Part shown: positions 55,701 through 60,514 of the stretch, piece after piece | Numbering within the stretch: position 1 is the first letter of the stretch | How the letters are laid out: every line of letters begins with the position of its first letter | Assembly (NCBI GenBank): GCA_964019155.1 | Contig: OZ025239.1 | Coordinates: forward strand, 77,929,600-77,993,599 | DNA: 64,000 nucleotides | From: Osedax fenrisi | Taxonomy: Eukaryota > Annelida > Polychaeta > Sabellida > Siboglinidae | Direction: 5' to 3' | Notes under the pieces: generated by a model | The model's input: the letters and a program-made list of their open reading frames with translations, nothing else | What the model was told of the DNA's origin: nothing | Database searches by the model: none | Translations under genes and position numbers: made by a program

Positions 55701-58700
55701 ATAATTGAGTATTGTCCTATAGGAGATGTGTTAGTGTATTTTATTTAGTGTGTTTAGTTAAGTCGTAATAACATATTATAAATTGAGAAAAGAAGAGGTC
55801 CAAATATGCCGCACGTCATACGGTAAATTGAGTTACACCAATAATAGTTTCATGTATGTGAATATGTAGCATTAATTACAAATATATATATTTATTATAA
55901 TATCATAATTAATTTAATTATATTAATATTTATTCCTATAAATGTTAGGTTATAAAATATTATAAAAGATATTATTAAAGGTATATTATATGAACATCAA
56001 AGTATATATATATGCATATAAATATATATTAATGTATATACAATATAGATGACATCGGTTGAAAGAGAAATGGAATACGTTAATATAGAACCGGAGGCTT
56101 CTTTAGAATCCACCAAAGATCTTAAGCCATTAAATGATTGGCCACCTAATGGAGAAATTATTGCTAGAGAAGTTAATATGAAATACGGTGAAAATGCACC
56201 TTTAATTCTTAAGAATATAAATTTTAAAATTACTTCCAGAGAGAAGGTAACCATTTCTAAATAAACTATACATATTTATTTAATATATATTTTATAAGTA
56301 TGTATATATTTAAAATCTAATAAATCAAAGTATTTTATATGATATATATATTTCATAAATTATTCATTTTTCAAGTTTATATAATTTTGGAAATTTATGA
56401 TTATAGTAAATATACAAATTAACTGATACAAATTTGTTATGATGAAGTATATATATATATATATATATAATACTATAGATATTATATTATTATATTTTAA
56501 AATTCCTTTATAAAATATAACTAATAATACTAATATATTAAATAAAATGATTTATAGATAGGGATCGTAGGTAGGACAGGAGCTGGCAAGAGTTCATTAA
56601 TTTCGATGCTATTTAGATTGAATGAATTTGAAGGTCAACTATTAATCGATGGCGTAGATATATCTAAGATAGGTCTTAATGACTTAAGGAGAAATATAAG
56701 TATTATACCACAGGTTATCGTAATTATATATTATTAAGTTAATGTTAATTATAGTATATTAATTATATTAAATAATTAAAATCTATGTATATAACCTTGA
56801 ATTGTAATAACTCATGTTAAATAATATCATATAAGGTAACAATTTTGTTATATATATATATATATATATAAATATTAATAAATATTGTAAAAGATTAAAC
56901 ATTTTAAGATTAATAAGCGAATTCGATAGCCTACTAAATTAATATATTAATTAAGCTAATATACCTATATAGTAAGTGCAAGTAATGTTATATTTCATCA
57001 GAAAAAAATACAATTGTAATACAATATTTATTATAAGAAATAATCAAAATAAATCTATATAATTATACATTATAATTTAAGGATCCAATTCTATTTGTTG
57101 GAACAATAAGAGAAAATCTTGACCCCTTTAAGAAATATGATGACCATGTAATATGGAAATCTTTAACAGAGGTAGTAATCCATATATTATAATATATTAA
57201 ACTATATTTTTATAATAACTATATGAAGTAATTCTATAGTTATTTATTTAAATAATATGTATATAATAATGTATAATAAATAATATATAAATAGTATAAT
57301 ATATAATTTATGTGTTACTATATAATCAAAATTGTTAGTAAATAATAATAATAATTTAAATAAATAATACATTTTATAATAATAATGTCATTAGTTTAGA
57401 AATTATAATTTATAATAATTCATCATAATTAATATGTTGTATAGGTACAATTAACGAAGCATGCGTCAACACTATCTAATGGTTTGGACTCGCTGGTCGT
57501 AGATAATGGATCTAATTTCAGCGTTGGGCAGCGGCAATTGTTATGTCTAGCTAGAGCTCTACTTAATAATAATAGGATCATTGTGATAGACGAAGCTACG
57601 GCTAATGTTGATATCCAGTTAGTGATGACTCCCCAGTACATTGTTCTCATTTTTTATATGTCAACTCGATACACTGTTACAAATTAGGGTACAGCGAATT
57701 CAATTTATAGGGTATATATGTATACAGATCGTTAAAATATCACTAACATTTGCCATGTACCCTAAATAGGGTACACGACTATTAAACTCACTAGGGTACA
57801 ATATATAAATATTTGTAAGGTACATATATGTTAAATATTAGTGTATGTGACTGTTACATGCACTACGGTATACTCTATTTATTTATTAGGGTACAGCTAT
57901 GTTAAATATTAATGTACGTGACTATTACATTTACATATCATGCAATTCAATTATGGTAAATATCATACAAGTGCGTTATGGTACACGGTATCATATACTT
58001 AGCGTATAACCAGCTAATATTATTTAAGGTACAATTCGATCATTTTTAGGGTAATGATCGTATTTATTCAAATTGTACCCTAATTAGGATACGGCTATGG
58101 GGACACTACTTACACCCTAAATAAGGCACTCGCTGTACCCTCATTTTTAACAGTGTAGGATGTATTGTAATATAATATATAATGAGTCATATAATATATC
58201 ATATATTATTAATAATATCATAGTTATTATCATACTAATAAGTACAATTACTACTATGGTCATCCTATTGAATACTATTAATAGTATACCTCACACCTCA
58301 CAATCACCTACATCATCATCGACATCAACATCATTACTATACCTCTACCACCGTCACTACTATGAATTTTACCATCATAGTAACATACGCCAGTGATTAT
58401 TATCTGCATAGGTATTATTGTGTAATATAAGTAAATATTCTAAATCAAGTAGACCTATACTGCATAGTATGTTAGTATAAAAACTGAATAAATAATGAAC
58501 GTATGTTAATATTTATATTAACTTAAGTAAACTTTTAGTTTTTCAAATCAAATTCCATCTAAATGAAATTATTTCATAATTTAATATTTCAGTAACAATA
58601 CTTCAACAAACATAAATAATAAAATAACATACAAATATATTTATATATCCTTTATACCAAATATGAATTGGTTATCATTTTAATTTCTCTGTAAATTAAT

Positions 58701-59222
58701 TAGTACAATATAAATAATTTCATATATATATGTAATTAATGAATTGATATTTTACAGAACGGATGTCATAATACAACAAACAATACGAGAGCAATTTAAT
58801 GATTGTACCATATTGATGATTGCCCACAGATTAAATACAATAATATATTCAGATAGAATAATGGTAACTTATAATTACATATTTTTATATATTATACTTA
58901 CTAGATATAATATTTAAATGTATTAAAATATGTACGTATATATATGTGTGTGTATGTGTGTCCGTGTTATATTTATATATTTATATTAATATAAATATAT
59001 AAATATATTAAATATTTAATATGTAAAACTATTCATGTGTAAACAAATAATATAAGTATACATTAATAATCATAGGTGTTGGAAAATGGAAAGATAGTCG
59101 AATTTGATACACCCTCGTCTCTTCTAAATAATATTGGTGGATATTTCTACGATTTAGTCAAAAACACAGGAAAAGAAAATGTTATGAAATTATCTAAATT
59201 AGCTGAAAATAAAACATACTGA
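24191..59222 (+). CDS. ABCC4-like: complete ABC transporter, subfamily C, ABCC4/MRP4-like (30 exons)
   Basis: Membrane pump expected to export organic anions using ATP; substrate is not readable from sequence. Exons: 24191-24264, 26480-26590, 30680-30788, 31109-31327, 35442-35531, 37018-37181, 37543-37668, 38049-38304, 39228-39401, 39788-39886, 40771-40968, 41027-41208, 44522-44618, 44862-44982, 46660-46721, 46959-46991, 47170-47339, 47787-47935, 48242-48361, 49228-49307, 50635-50785, 51314-51420, 52907-53030, 53233-53333, 56049-56246, 56558-56713, 57082-57171, 57445-57617, 58758-58863, 59076-59222. They join in frame to 1328 residues. TMD1 is about 85-380, NBD1 440-645 (Walker A 468-474, LSGGQ 560-564, Asp585 where a catalytic Glu would be, His617), linker 646-710, TMD2 715-1030, NBD2 1060-1320 (Walker A 1110-1118, FSVGQ 1212-1216, Glu1237, His1268). 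There is no TMD0, as in short MRPs. An in-frame TAA lies two codons before the ATG. One degenerate and one active ATP site is normal for this subfamily. Confidence 0.93.
24265..26479 (+). other. intron 1 of the ABCC gene
   Basis: 2215 bases, AT-rich. Contains a (CTA)n/(CCA)n trinucleotide run at 25326-25372, a TATCACAGTATTAATAG triplicate at 25888-25935 and a (TA)n tract at 25975-26013. No transposon with clear ends was recognised. Confidence 0.6.
25326..25372 (+). repeat. (CTA)n then (CCA)n microsatellite
   Basis: About thirteen ACT/CTA triplets followed by four CCA-type triplets, in intron 1. Confidence 0.9.
26480..26590 (+). CDS. ABCC gene exon 2
   Basis: Joined to exon 1 it gives NSWLSDILIIGKKRNIKL then TDLYNVLDEHNS, matching the family motif W-L-x-P-L-x3-G-x3-L-x3-DLY. 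Acceptor AATAG, donor GTTAGT. It was found because DLYNVL is read in only one frame, and the phase fits both neighbours. Confidence 0.88.
27060..28690 (-). mobile_element. decayed LINE (QGDTLAPFLF family) in intron 2
   Basis: Read on the minus strand from 28690 down: IIIGGDFNAHL (endonuclease Asp motif, near 28550), a later TWTHKR segment (near 28390), YEIPAEVWKIV (RT start block, near 27750), a degenerate IPFQKK block (near 27640), ILRKKTKWF (near 27390), VDFSKTFVSIDRNKM then SILLAYGIPKENVNVI (27290-27200). Frames change often. The element runs opposite to the host gene. Confidence 0.65.
30091..30622. mobile_element. hAT-like MITE in intron 2
   Basis: Left end TTAGTGATGAAATTGAAC, right end inverted TTAGTGTTGCAATCGAAC (15 of 18 match). 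The interior has repeats of AGTATTAGTTCGAAAT and GAAGTCCGAAGTTCGA. The ends lie in (TA)n, so the target duplication cannot be read. TIR start TTAGTGTTGC resembles hAT ends; this is inference. Confidence 0.55.
30680..30788 (+). CDS. ABCC gene exon 3
   Basis: Reads KWQDEVTQREKPSLARAII and then RTYWKPVMQQTLLVLID, the family KPSL.RAI block leading into the first membrane segment. Acceptor ATCAG, donor GTAAGT. The preceding intron 2 (4089 bases) holds a LINE and a MITE. Confidence 0.92.
31109..31327 (+). CDS. ABCC gene exon 4 (TMD1)
   Basis: Residues 99-171: membrane segments ending YIGMQIRVALCSLIYKK, the conserved G-x-x-x-R-x-A-L-x-x-x-I-Y-x-K block. The exon end is the first unit of a 53-bp tandem array, so four extra donor-like sites follow. 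Confidence 0.93.
31319..31583 (+). repeat. 53-bp tandem array carrying the exon 4 donor
   Basis: Units start at 31319, 31372, 31425, 31478 and 31531, each exactly 53 apart. Each begins TATAAGAAGGTAATG (last unit TATAAAAAGGTAAGG), that is, the last nine bases of exon 4 plus the splice donor. Only the first donor gives an open frame; reading on meets TAA at 31346-31348. Confidence 0.92.
31584..31924. other. intron 4 spacer with (TA)n
   Basis: AT-rich; (TA)n tract at 31880-31922, next to the 3' end of the RTE-type LINE. Confidence 0.5.
31925..35062 (-). mobile_element. nearly full-length RTE-type LINE in intron 4
   Basis: On the minus strand, a 5' leader (35062-34780) is followed by endonuclease pieces: ERMGIDIIDITDTHW (34740-34660, the usual Glu is Asp), FIVYAPDSSYDDA (near 34470), VLGDFNSSVGNT (near 34370), IGSDHSIVIAKL (near 34150). 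RT: KKGDKLNTENYRAIALL (33230-33180), FGFRPDRGTIDAIFI (near 33090), HFIDFNAAFDTIWRKAL (near 32990), MGVRQGCIMSPSLFNIF (near 32800), RYADDTPLVS (near 32695, catalytic pair intact), then RALILQIAMYGSKTWTM and RQLRWFGHVARS (32180-32140) near the C-terminus. Frameshifts and stops break it. It runs opposite to the host gene. Confidence 0.88.
35063..35441. other. intron 4 remainder
   Basis: An AT-rich stretch with a (TA)n tract at 35335-35370. A hydrophobic open frame at 35124-35315 is not an exon: exons 4 and 5 join with the family's exact spacing. Confidence 0.5.
35442..35531 (+). CDS. ABCC gene exon 5 (TMD1)
   Basis: Residues 172-201, ending GHIVNIMSNDVNRFDM, the family GqIVNLLSNDV.RFD motif. 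Acceptor TACAG, donor GTTAGT. It lies just downstream of the RTE-type LINE in intron 4. Confidence 0.93.
35532..37017 (+). other. intron 5 of the ABCC gene
   Basis: Contains (TA)n tracts at 35565-35605 and 35620-35652. The rest is AT-rich with no transposon end or gene recognised. Confidence 0.5.
37018..37181 (+). CDS. ABCC gene exon 6 (TMD1)
   Basis: Hydrophobic membrane segments from FICTIPFLFLSFIEII to GSFFSKF. Spacing from the VNRFD motif to IGLAALSG equals that of ABCC4. Acceptor TACAG, donor GTTATC, phase 2. Confidence 0.9.
37543..37668 (+). CDS. ABCC gene exon 7 (TMD1)
   Basis: Reads TDRRVQMMNEMLSGIKVVKF then YCWESYF, the family TD.R...MNE...GIk..K.y.WE block. Acceptor ACTAG, donor GTTTCT. 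Confidence 0.93.
37722..37976 (-). mobile_element. tRNA-derived SINE, copy 1 (intron 7)
   Basis: Minus strand: tRNA-like head at the right end (ACGTGGTTTCAAGCC, then CACCCGGACCA), body with AACATGAGAGCGGCTTCGAA (near 37805-37825) and tail GGATGGGATGAAATTACTCC then ACCGAAATAAAAT. Shares head, body core and tail with 41414-41672 and 43931-44187. It fills most of the 380-base intron 7. Confidence 0.8.
38049..38304 (+). CDS. ABCC gene exon 8 (end of TMD1)
   Basis: Begins SLECAYIMKSGYLKA, holds the fifth and sixth membrane segments (SVGISIVVYVAVL) and ends EIRTSLSRIQ, the usual S..RIq boundary before the linker to NBD1. Acceptor AATAG, donor GTTATA. Confidence 0.93.
38305..39227 (+). other. intron 8 of the ABCC gene
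   Basis: AT-rich with a T17 run (38766-38782) and a (TA)n tract at 38822-38855. No gene seen. Confidence 0.5.
39228..39401 (+). CDS. ABCC gene exon 9 (TMD1-NBD1 linker)
   Basis: Residues 384-441. VLLLKEYKRSDHS follows the RIq boundary and MICVKNACTLWEQ is the first NBD strand (the family i.i.na.f.W). Acceptor TATAG, donor GTAATG. Confidence 0.88.
39788..39886 (+). CDS. ABCC gene exon 10 (NBD1, Walker A start)
   Basis: Residues 442-474, ending AIIGEVGSGK. The intron falls exactly between Lys474 and Ser475 of Walker A. Donor GTTAGT; because the motif cannot be read otherwise this junction is certain. Confidence 0.95.
39887..40770 (+). other. intron 10 of the ABCC gene
   Basis: Contains three near-copies of TCCGTGTTTTACAC/ATG at 40243-40305, about 21-26 bases apart, and is otherwise AT-rich. 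No gene seen. Confidence 0.5.
40771..40968 (+). CDS. ABCC gene exon 11 (NBD1, Q-loop)
   Basis: Starts SSLLLALLGELS, completing Walker A, then IAYSPQDAWIFPSSIRQNIL (Q-loop) and LFGKEY. Acceptor TCTAG, donor GTTGAA. The next intron is only 58 bases. Confidence 0.95.
41027..41208 (+). CDS. ABCC gene exon 12 (NBD1 signature and Walker B)
   Basis: Carries ITLSGGQRSRICLARAMY (signature LSGGQ, 560-564) and IIMMDDPLSAVD (Walker B and D-loop). Asp585 stands where a catalytic Glu is found in most ABC proteins; this is normal for the first domain of ABCC proteins. Confidence 0.96.
41414..41672 (+). mobile_element. tRNA-derived SINE, copy 2 (intron 12)
   Basis: The head is tRNA-like: TAGCTCAGTTGATTAAGGCG (A-box region) and GTTCGAGCCCC (B-box), ending GTCCGGACCA. 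The body holds ACATGAGAGCGGCTTCGAAG and the tail GGATGGGATGAAAGGACTTC then ACCAAAATAAAATAAC. The acceptor stem does not pair, so this is a SINE, not a tRNA gene. Best-preserved head of the three copies. Confidence 0.85.
41840..42289 (-). mobile_element. Family A transposon half-copy (copy 6, intron 12)
   Basis: Begins with a perfect right tip in inverse orientation, GGGGAAAGTAACCTAATACG, preceded by TA. Contains three direct GTATTCGGTAYCCATGTC phrases and ends after TTCATTGGTAGTATTAATAT at the GCACGCGATTTT box. LINE sequence follows. Confidence 0.78.
42290..43071 (-). mobile_element. LINE RT fragment between two family A pieces (intron 12)
   Basis: Minus-strand reading: LSGNIPKIWKISIITPIFKK (42660-42575), NYRPISITCVICIVLERII, then NNLSVI and DIIYIDFAKAFGVVGLI (near 42350-42300). 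This is the first part of an L2/CR1-like RT; palm motif FADD and the 3' end are absent. Confidence 0.65.
43072..43600 (-). mobile_element. Family A transposon, left part (copy 7, intron 12)
   Basis: Inverse orientation: GAATTATTATTATAAAGCAT, GCTGCGCGCTGATTGGTTAT, TTAAGACATCTAGAGTGTCC, ATATGCTTATAAC, GAGAAGGTTTTAAGT and finally TTTCTGAGATACCGAGAG. Its first ~90 bases repeat the inner end of copy 6. The outermost left tip is missing. Confidence 0.72.
43931..44187 (-). mobile_element. tRNA-derived SINE, copy 3 (intron 12)
   Basis: Minus strand: head GGACACGGGTTTGAGCTTCG then TCAGGACCA, body core AACATGAGAGCGGCTTCGAA, tail GGATGGGATGAAAGGTAACA followed by AATAAAAATAACAACAATAA. Truncated or degraded at the head start, next to (TA)n. 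Confidence 0.8.
44188..44400. repeat. (TA)n tracts in intron 12
   Basis: Imperfect (TA)n at 44189-44252 and a long pure tract at 44309-44360. Confidence 0.85.
44522..44618 (+). CDS. ABCC gene exon 13 (NBD1 H-loop)
   Basis: Reads CIKGELKDKTRILVTHQIQY then LKEVDRIIILKD. His617 is the H-loop. Acceptor TTTAG, donor GTAAGT. The preceding 3.3 kb intron contains two SINEs, two family A pieces and a LINE fragment. Confidence 0.95.
44862..44982 (+). CDS. ABCC gene exon 14 (end of NBD1)
   Basis: Reads GCLIAFGTYDDLLQAG, the family G.i...Gty.eLl..g end of NBD1, then a polar tail. Acceptor TTCAG, donor GTTTGT. Confidence 0.92.
45050..46600 (-). mobile_element. decayed LINE (QGDTLAPFLF family) in intron 14, split by a MITE
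   Basis: Minus-strand pieces: LTEGCIVPFPKNA (near 46350, the family kGcI.PfPKKGdL), then TTGC and NGF remnants (near 46210), then after the MITE a tail piece GKSQAAINVMRKMCKTNILN (near 45530) and GHRKRGPGRPIERYI (near 45210). Most of the RT palm is deleted. It is interrupted at 45724-46109. Confidence 0.6.
45724..46109. mobile_element. PIF/Harbinger-like MITE with perfect 56-bp TIRs
   Basis: The left 56 bases, GGGTGTGTTTTTCGTCATCC through ATCGAATTTTACAAAG, are repeated without a mismatch, inverted, at the right end. TAA flanks both sides (45721-45723 and 46110-46112), the 3-base TWA duplication typical of PIF/Harbinger. The 386-base body is less AT-rich than its surroundings and codes for nothing. 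It sits inside the LINE at 45050-46600. Confidence 0.9.
46113..46659. other. rest of intron 14
   Basis: Mostly the upstream part of the minus-strand LINE described at 45050-46600; the last 60 bases are AT-rich with no recognised feature. Confidence 0.45.
46660..46721 (+). CDS. ABCC gene exon 15 (linker)
   Basis: 62-base exon of charged residues (NERNKIDDDVIEDNITK). Conserved motifs are not expected in this linker; the call rests on fitting phase (1 in, 0 out), clean AG/GT borders and position. Confidence 0.75.
46959..46991 (+). CDS. ABCC gene exon 16 (33-base microexon, linker)
   Basis: Eleven acidic/basic residues, EQNEEDVNEKK, between AATAG and GTATAT. In phase with both neighbours; skipping it would also keep frame, so it could be an optional exon. 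Confidence 0.65.
47170..47339 (+). CDS. ABCC gene exon 17 (start of TMD2)
   Basis: Reads ENVERRKSGTIGWRLYTEYI (the family E.r..G.i....Y..Y) and ends SNWFLAKW. The chosen donor GTTGGT at 47340 gives W then SDD in the next exon, matching the family WL..W motif. Confidence 0.9.
47787..47935 (+). CDS. ABCC gene exon 18 (TMD2)
   Basis: SDDHKLHN then an extracellular stretch with an N-glycosylation-type NNSS, and NLRNYLLVYGLNILLII (membrane segment 8). Acceptor GACAG, donor GTTAGT. Confidence 0.88.
48242..48361 (+). CDS. ABCC gene exon 19 (TMD2)
   Basis: ASLNSMLLSHIIISASKALH then LRAPVSFFDSNPIG, the family AS..LH...l...l.aPm.FFd..P.G. The acceptor at 48240-48241 (GTAG) was chosen because it alone restores phase from exon 18; upstream sequence in the same frame is open but leaves the phase wrong. 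Confidence 0.85.
48362..50634 (+). other. introns 19 and 20 (with exon 20 between)
   Basis: AT-rich. (TA)n tracts at 49398-49443 and 50397-50427. TATAGTTTACATATGTGTAA and its inverse form a hairpin at 49617-49645. No transposon or gene was recognised. Confidence 0.45.
49228..49307 (+). CDS. ABCC gene exon 20 (TMD2)
   Basis: RILNRFSKDTGQLDELMPYL, the family GRilNRFs.D...lD..lp motif. Acceptor TCTAG, donor GTTAGT. Confidence 0.95.
50635..50785 (+). CDS. ABCC gene exon 21 (TMD2)
   Basis: Hydrophobic segments 10-11 (GFLVVAILAVSASVIP, IVPMFVLLIYIRNY) ending KRIEGT, the family kRle...rSPv. Donor GTTAGT. Confidence 0.92.
51314..51420 (+). CDS. ABCC gene exon 22 (TMD2)
   Basis: SRSAVFSHVNASLSGITTIR then SFSIQSD...HQ. 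An internal GTAATG at 51398 was first taken as the donor but leaves the wrong phase and drops eleven conserved-position residues; the donor GTTCGT at 51421 restores the family spacing to DHHTEAWF. Confidence 0.9.
51585..51930 (+). repeat. minisatellite of about 102 bp in intron 22
   Basis: Degenerate units start TGTAATATG at 51664, TGTAATACG at 51767 and TGTAATAAG at 51869 (steps 103 and 102), with a partial unit before. Shared phrases include AACCCAATAAAAATACTAT. Confidence 0.6.
51931..52906. other. rest of intron 22
   Basis: AT-rich with a (TA)n tract at 52738-52788. No exon or transposon end seen. Confidence 0.5.
52907..53030 (+). CDS. ABCC gene exon 23 (TMD2)
   Basis: DHHTEAWFMFISLTRWMCIR then LDLICTLFVCVVTI, the family h..aWf......RWl..RlD block. 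Acceptor TATAG is fixed by an in-frame TAG just before it. Donor GTTAGT. Confidence 0.94.
53233..53333 (+). CDS. ABCC gene exon 24 (end of TMD2)
   Basis: SGMMGLTIIYSTMLANLFQW then GTRQSMQVENM, the family GlvGLal.Y...lt..f.w..Rq..e.en.m. Donor GTTATC. Confidence 0.94.
54105..55865 (-). mobile_element. LINE RT (inverted sister of 22752-23190) in intron 24, split by a hAT-like element
   Basis: Minus strand: IIGVTQFTV and LFSIYNMLL (55850-55770), NKTECIIFHNKS (near 55540), SKCLDGMPYK (near 55130, the tail motif lKclhG.aP), then the hAT-like insert 54347-55057, then FQYIIPSLWNKLPNYI (near 54210, tail motif P.LWN.LP). Stops and shifts are present. Confidence 0.68.
54347..55057. mobile_element. hAT-like non-autonomous element with 8-bp target duplication
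   Basis: Left end CATGCCTCTCTAGATTT, right end inverted CAGGCCTCTCTAATTT. The flanks are ATTATAAC (54339-54346) and ATTATAAT (55058-55065), 7 of 8 alike, as hAT transposition leaves. GCACGAAT or ATTCGTGC occurs many times near both ends. No coding frame. It interrupts a LINE RT tail. Confidence 0.8.
56049..56246 (+). CDS. ABCC gene exon 25 (linker and start of NBD2)
   Basis: TSVEREMEYVNIEPEA continues the SVeR..eY motif; NDWPPNGEIIAREVNMKYGE and LILKNINFKI are the usual wP..G.i....v...Y....p.vLk.i.f block. Donor GTAACC. Confidence 0.95.
56558..56713 (+). CDS. ABCC gene exon 26 (NBD2 Walker A)
   Basis: IGIVGRTGAGKSSLISMLFR (Walker A, Lys1116), LLIDGVDISKIGLNDLRRNI and IIPQ (Q-loop Gln at the exon end). 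Donor GTTATC. Confidence 0.97.
57082..57171 (+). CDS. ABCC gene exon 27 (NBD2)
   Basis: DPILFVGTIRENLDPFKKYD, the family q.P.LF.Gt.R.NLDPf. Acceptor TTAAG (the only AAG acceptor in the gene), donor GTAGTA. Confidence 0.96.
57445..57617 (+). CDS. ABCC gene exon 28 (NBD2 signature and Walker B)
   Basis: NGSNFSVGQRQLLCLARALL (signature FSVGQ) and IIVIDEATANVD with catalytic Glu1237. Donor GTTAGT at 57618 is set by phase with the next exon. A MITE lies 54 bases further on. Confidence 0.97.
57672..58155. mobile_element. TA-flanked MITE with GGGTACA repeats (intron 28)
   Basis: Left end CACTGTTACAAATTAGGG then TACAGCGA; right end inverted CACTGTTAAAAATGAGGG then TACAGCGA (24 of 26 match). TA flanks both sides (57670-57671, 58156-58157), as in Tc1/mariner-type insertions. 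GGGTACA or TGTACCC recurs about eight times inside. 484 bases, non-coding. Confidence 0.85.
58158..58757 (+). other. rest of intron 28
   Basis: An AT-rich stretch with a low-complexity TCA/ACA-rich part at 58280-58370. A Ser/Thr-rich open frame here is not supported as an exon. Confidence 0.45.
58758..58863 (+). CDS. ABCC gene exon 29 (NBD2 H-loop)
   Basis: TDVIIQQTIREQFNDCTIL then MIAHRLNTIIYSDRIM with His1268. Acceptor TACAG, donor GTAACT. Confidence 0.97.
59076..59222 (+). CDS. ABCC gene exon 30 (C-terminus and stop)
   Basis: VLENGKIVEFDTPSSLLNN then GGYFYDLVKNTG, the family vl..G.i.E.d.p..Ll. end of NBD2, with a Lys-rich tail ending ENKTY and TGA at 59220-59222. No PDZ-binding ending is evident. 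Confidence 0.96.
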   Translation: MLENGKIVEFDTPSSLLNNIGGYFYDLVKNTGKENVMKLSKLAENKTY

Positions 59223-59463
59223 GTATAAATTATATTTAATACATATTCTTATACTATATTTAGTACATATTTTTATATCATAACATAGACTATTTTAATA
59301 TAATTTTGTTAGATATATTTTGCATCTTTATTTTAAAATAATTTATATATTATTCGCATCAACTATTAATGGGTTAATTCTTCATCTAAATACCATTTAT
59401 TATATTAAATTCATCAATATTTATAAGGCTTATTAGTATTTTCTTGCAATATTTAAATTGTAT

Positions 59464-59498
<35 letters not shown>

Positions 59499-59600
59499 TA
59501 TATATATATAAAAATATATAAATTTATATTTAATTTATTTATTATATATATATGCAAAAAAATTCCCCCTCCTCGTAATATGTATTGAATATGTGTATTA
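59223..59600 (+). other. 3' flank of the ABCC gene
   Basis: Likely 3' UTR at its start; no AATAAA is seen within the first 300 bases, the nearest being at about 59764. (TA)n at 59468-59515. Confidence 0.4.
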
Positions 59601-59782
59601 TGTATAGCGTGTATATACTGTGGTATACTTAAATTAAGTTCGTCTTCGTTTCTTACTAGTTCAACTATTTCATCCGCGAAATTAAGATTAGTAATAGATG
59701 TAACATCAATGCCTCCAGTAAGGAATTCTAATGCGTAGCTTATGATATCCTCTAGATATATGTTGAATAAATAATGTGATAG
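59600..59782 (-). mobile_element. LINE RT fragment
   Basis: Minus strand reads LFNIYLEDIISYALEF, then SITNLNFADEIVELV. This is the RT palm block with FADD changed to FADE. About 55 residues. Confidence 0.65.
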
Positions 59783-59854
59783 TATACTATCTATAGATAC
59801 TATAGTATCTATAGATAGTATATATAGTATCTAGTTTATATATACTATAGTATG

Positions 59855-59932
59855 AGGTAAATGACTTAGTGGAACAGTCAAAAGTTGATGAGCGAGATGT
59901 CCCGGGTTCGACTCCGGGCAGTTCTAGTTCTT
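59855..59932 (+). other. tRNA-like sequence with a perfect B-box (SINE head or tRNA relic)
   Basis: GGTTCGACTCC matches the pol III B-box consensus at every fixed base, and CCCGG / CCGGG around it forms a T-arm-like stem. Upstream GACTTAGTGGAACAGT is a weak A-box. No acceptor stem pairs with the 5' side, so it is not a working tRNA. It differs from the three SINE copies in the gene. Confidence 0.5.
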
Positions 59933-60470
59933 CTCTTGGGTTTATCAAGAATTTAAATCTATAAATTAAAATACAAGAAAATAAATGTTACTATTTGTAT
60001 TGTATTGCATTAGGTCTCTCAAAGTTATTTATAACATGTCGAGGAGTTCACACGTATCCGCTATTTATATTGTATTTAATATATATATACATGGTTTCAA
60101 TAAATAAATAGTATTATTATTATTATAGTATGTCTATAGACAAGCTCGGTGAACTCCTGTATGCGATGTATAATAGTTATATATGTATACTTCCTGTTCT
60201 TAATAATACAATTGTTTAGTTGTCTTATAATACTTAAATATATTGATAATGTTACTTTAGATGTGGAATTTTCTAATAAACCATAATTATTCATGATAAA
60301 TTTAACAATCTAAAATATATATATATGGTTAAGTTTCTTTTGCAGTTATTTATATATATATTAATATTAAGTATAACATATATAAATAAGCTTAATATAC
60401 TTAATACTTAATTATAGAATTAAAGTAGCATAATATAGCATAATTAGGATAAAGTAGCATAAAGTAGTAT

Positions 60471-60514
<44 letters not shown>

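Larger units (their letters stand above)
56247..57444 (+). other. introns 25-27 (with exons 26 and 27 between)
   Basis: Short AT-rich introns with (TA)n tracts at 56446-56470 and 56848-56870; no mobile element recognised. Confidence 0.5.
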
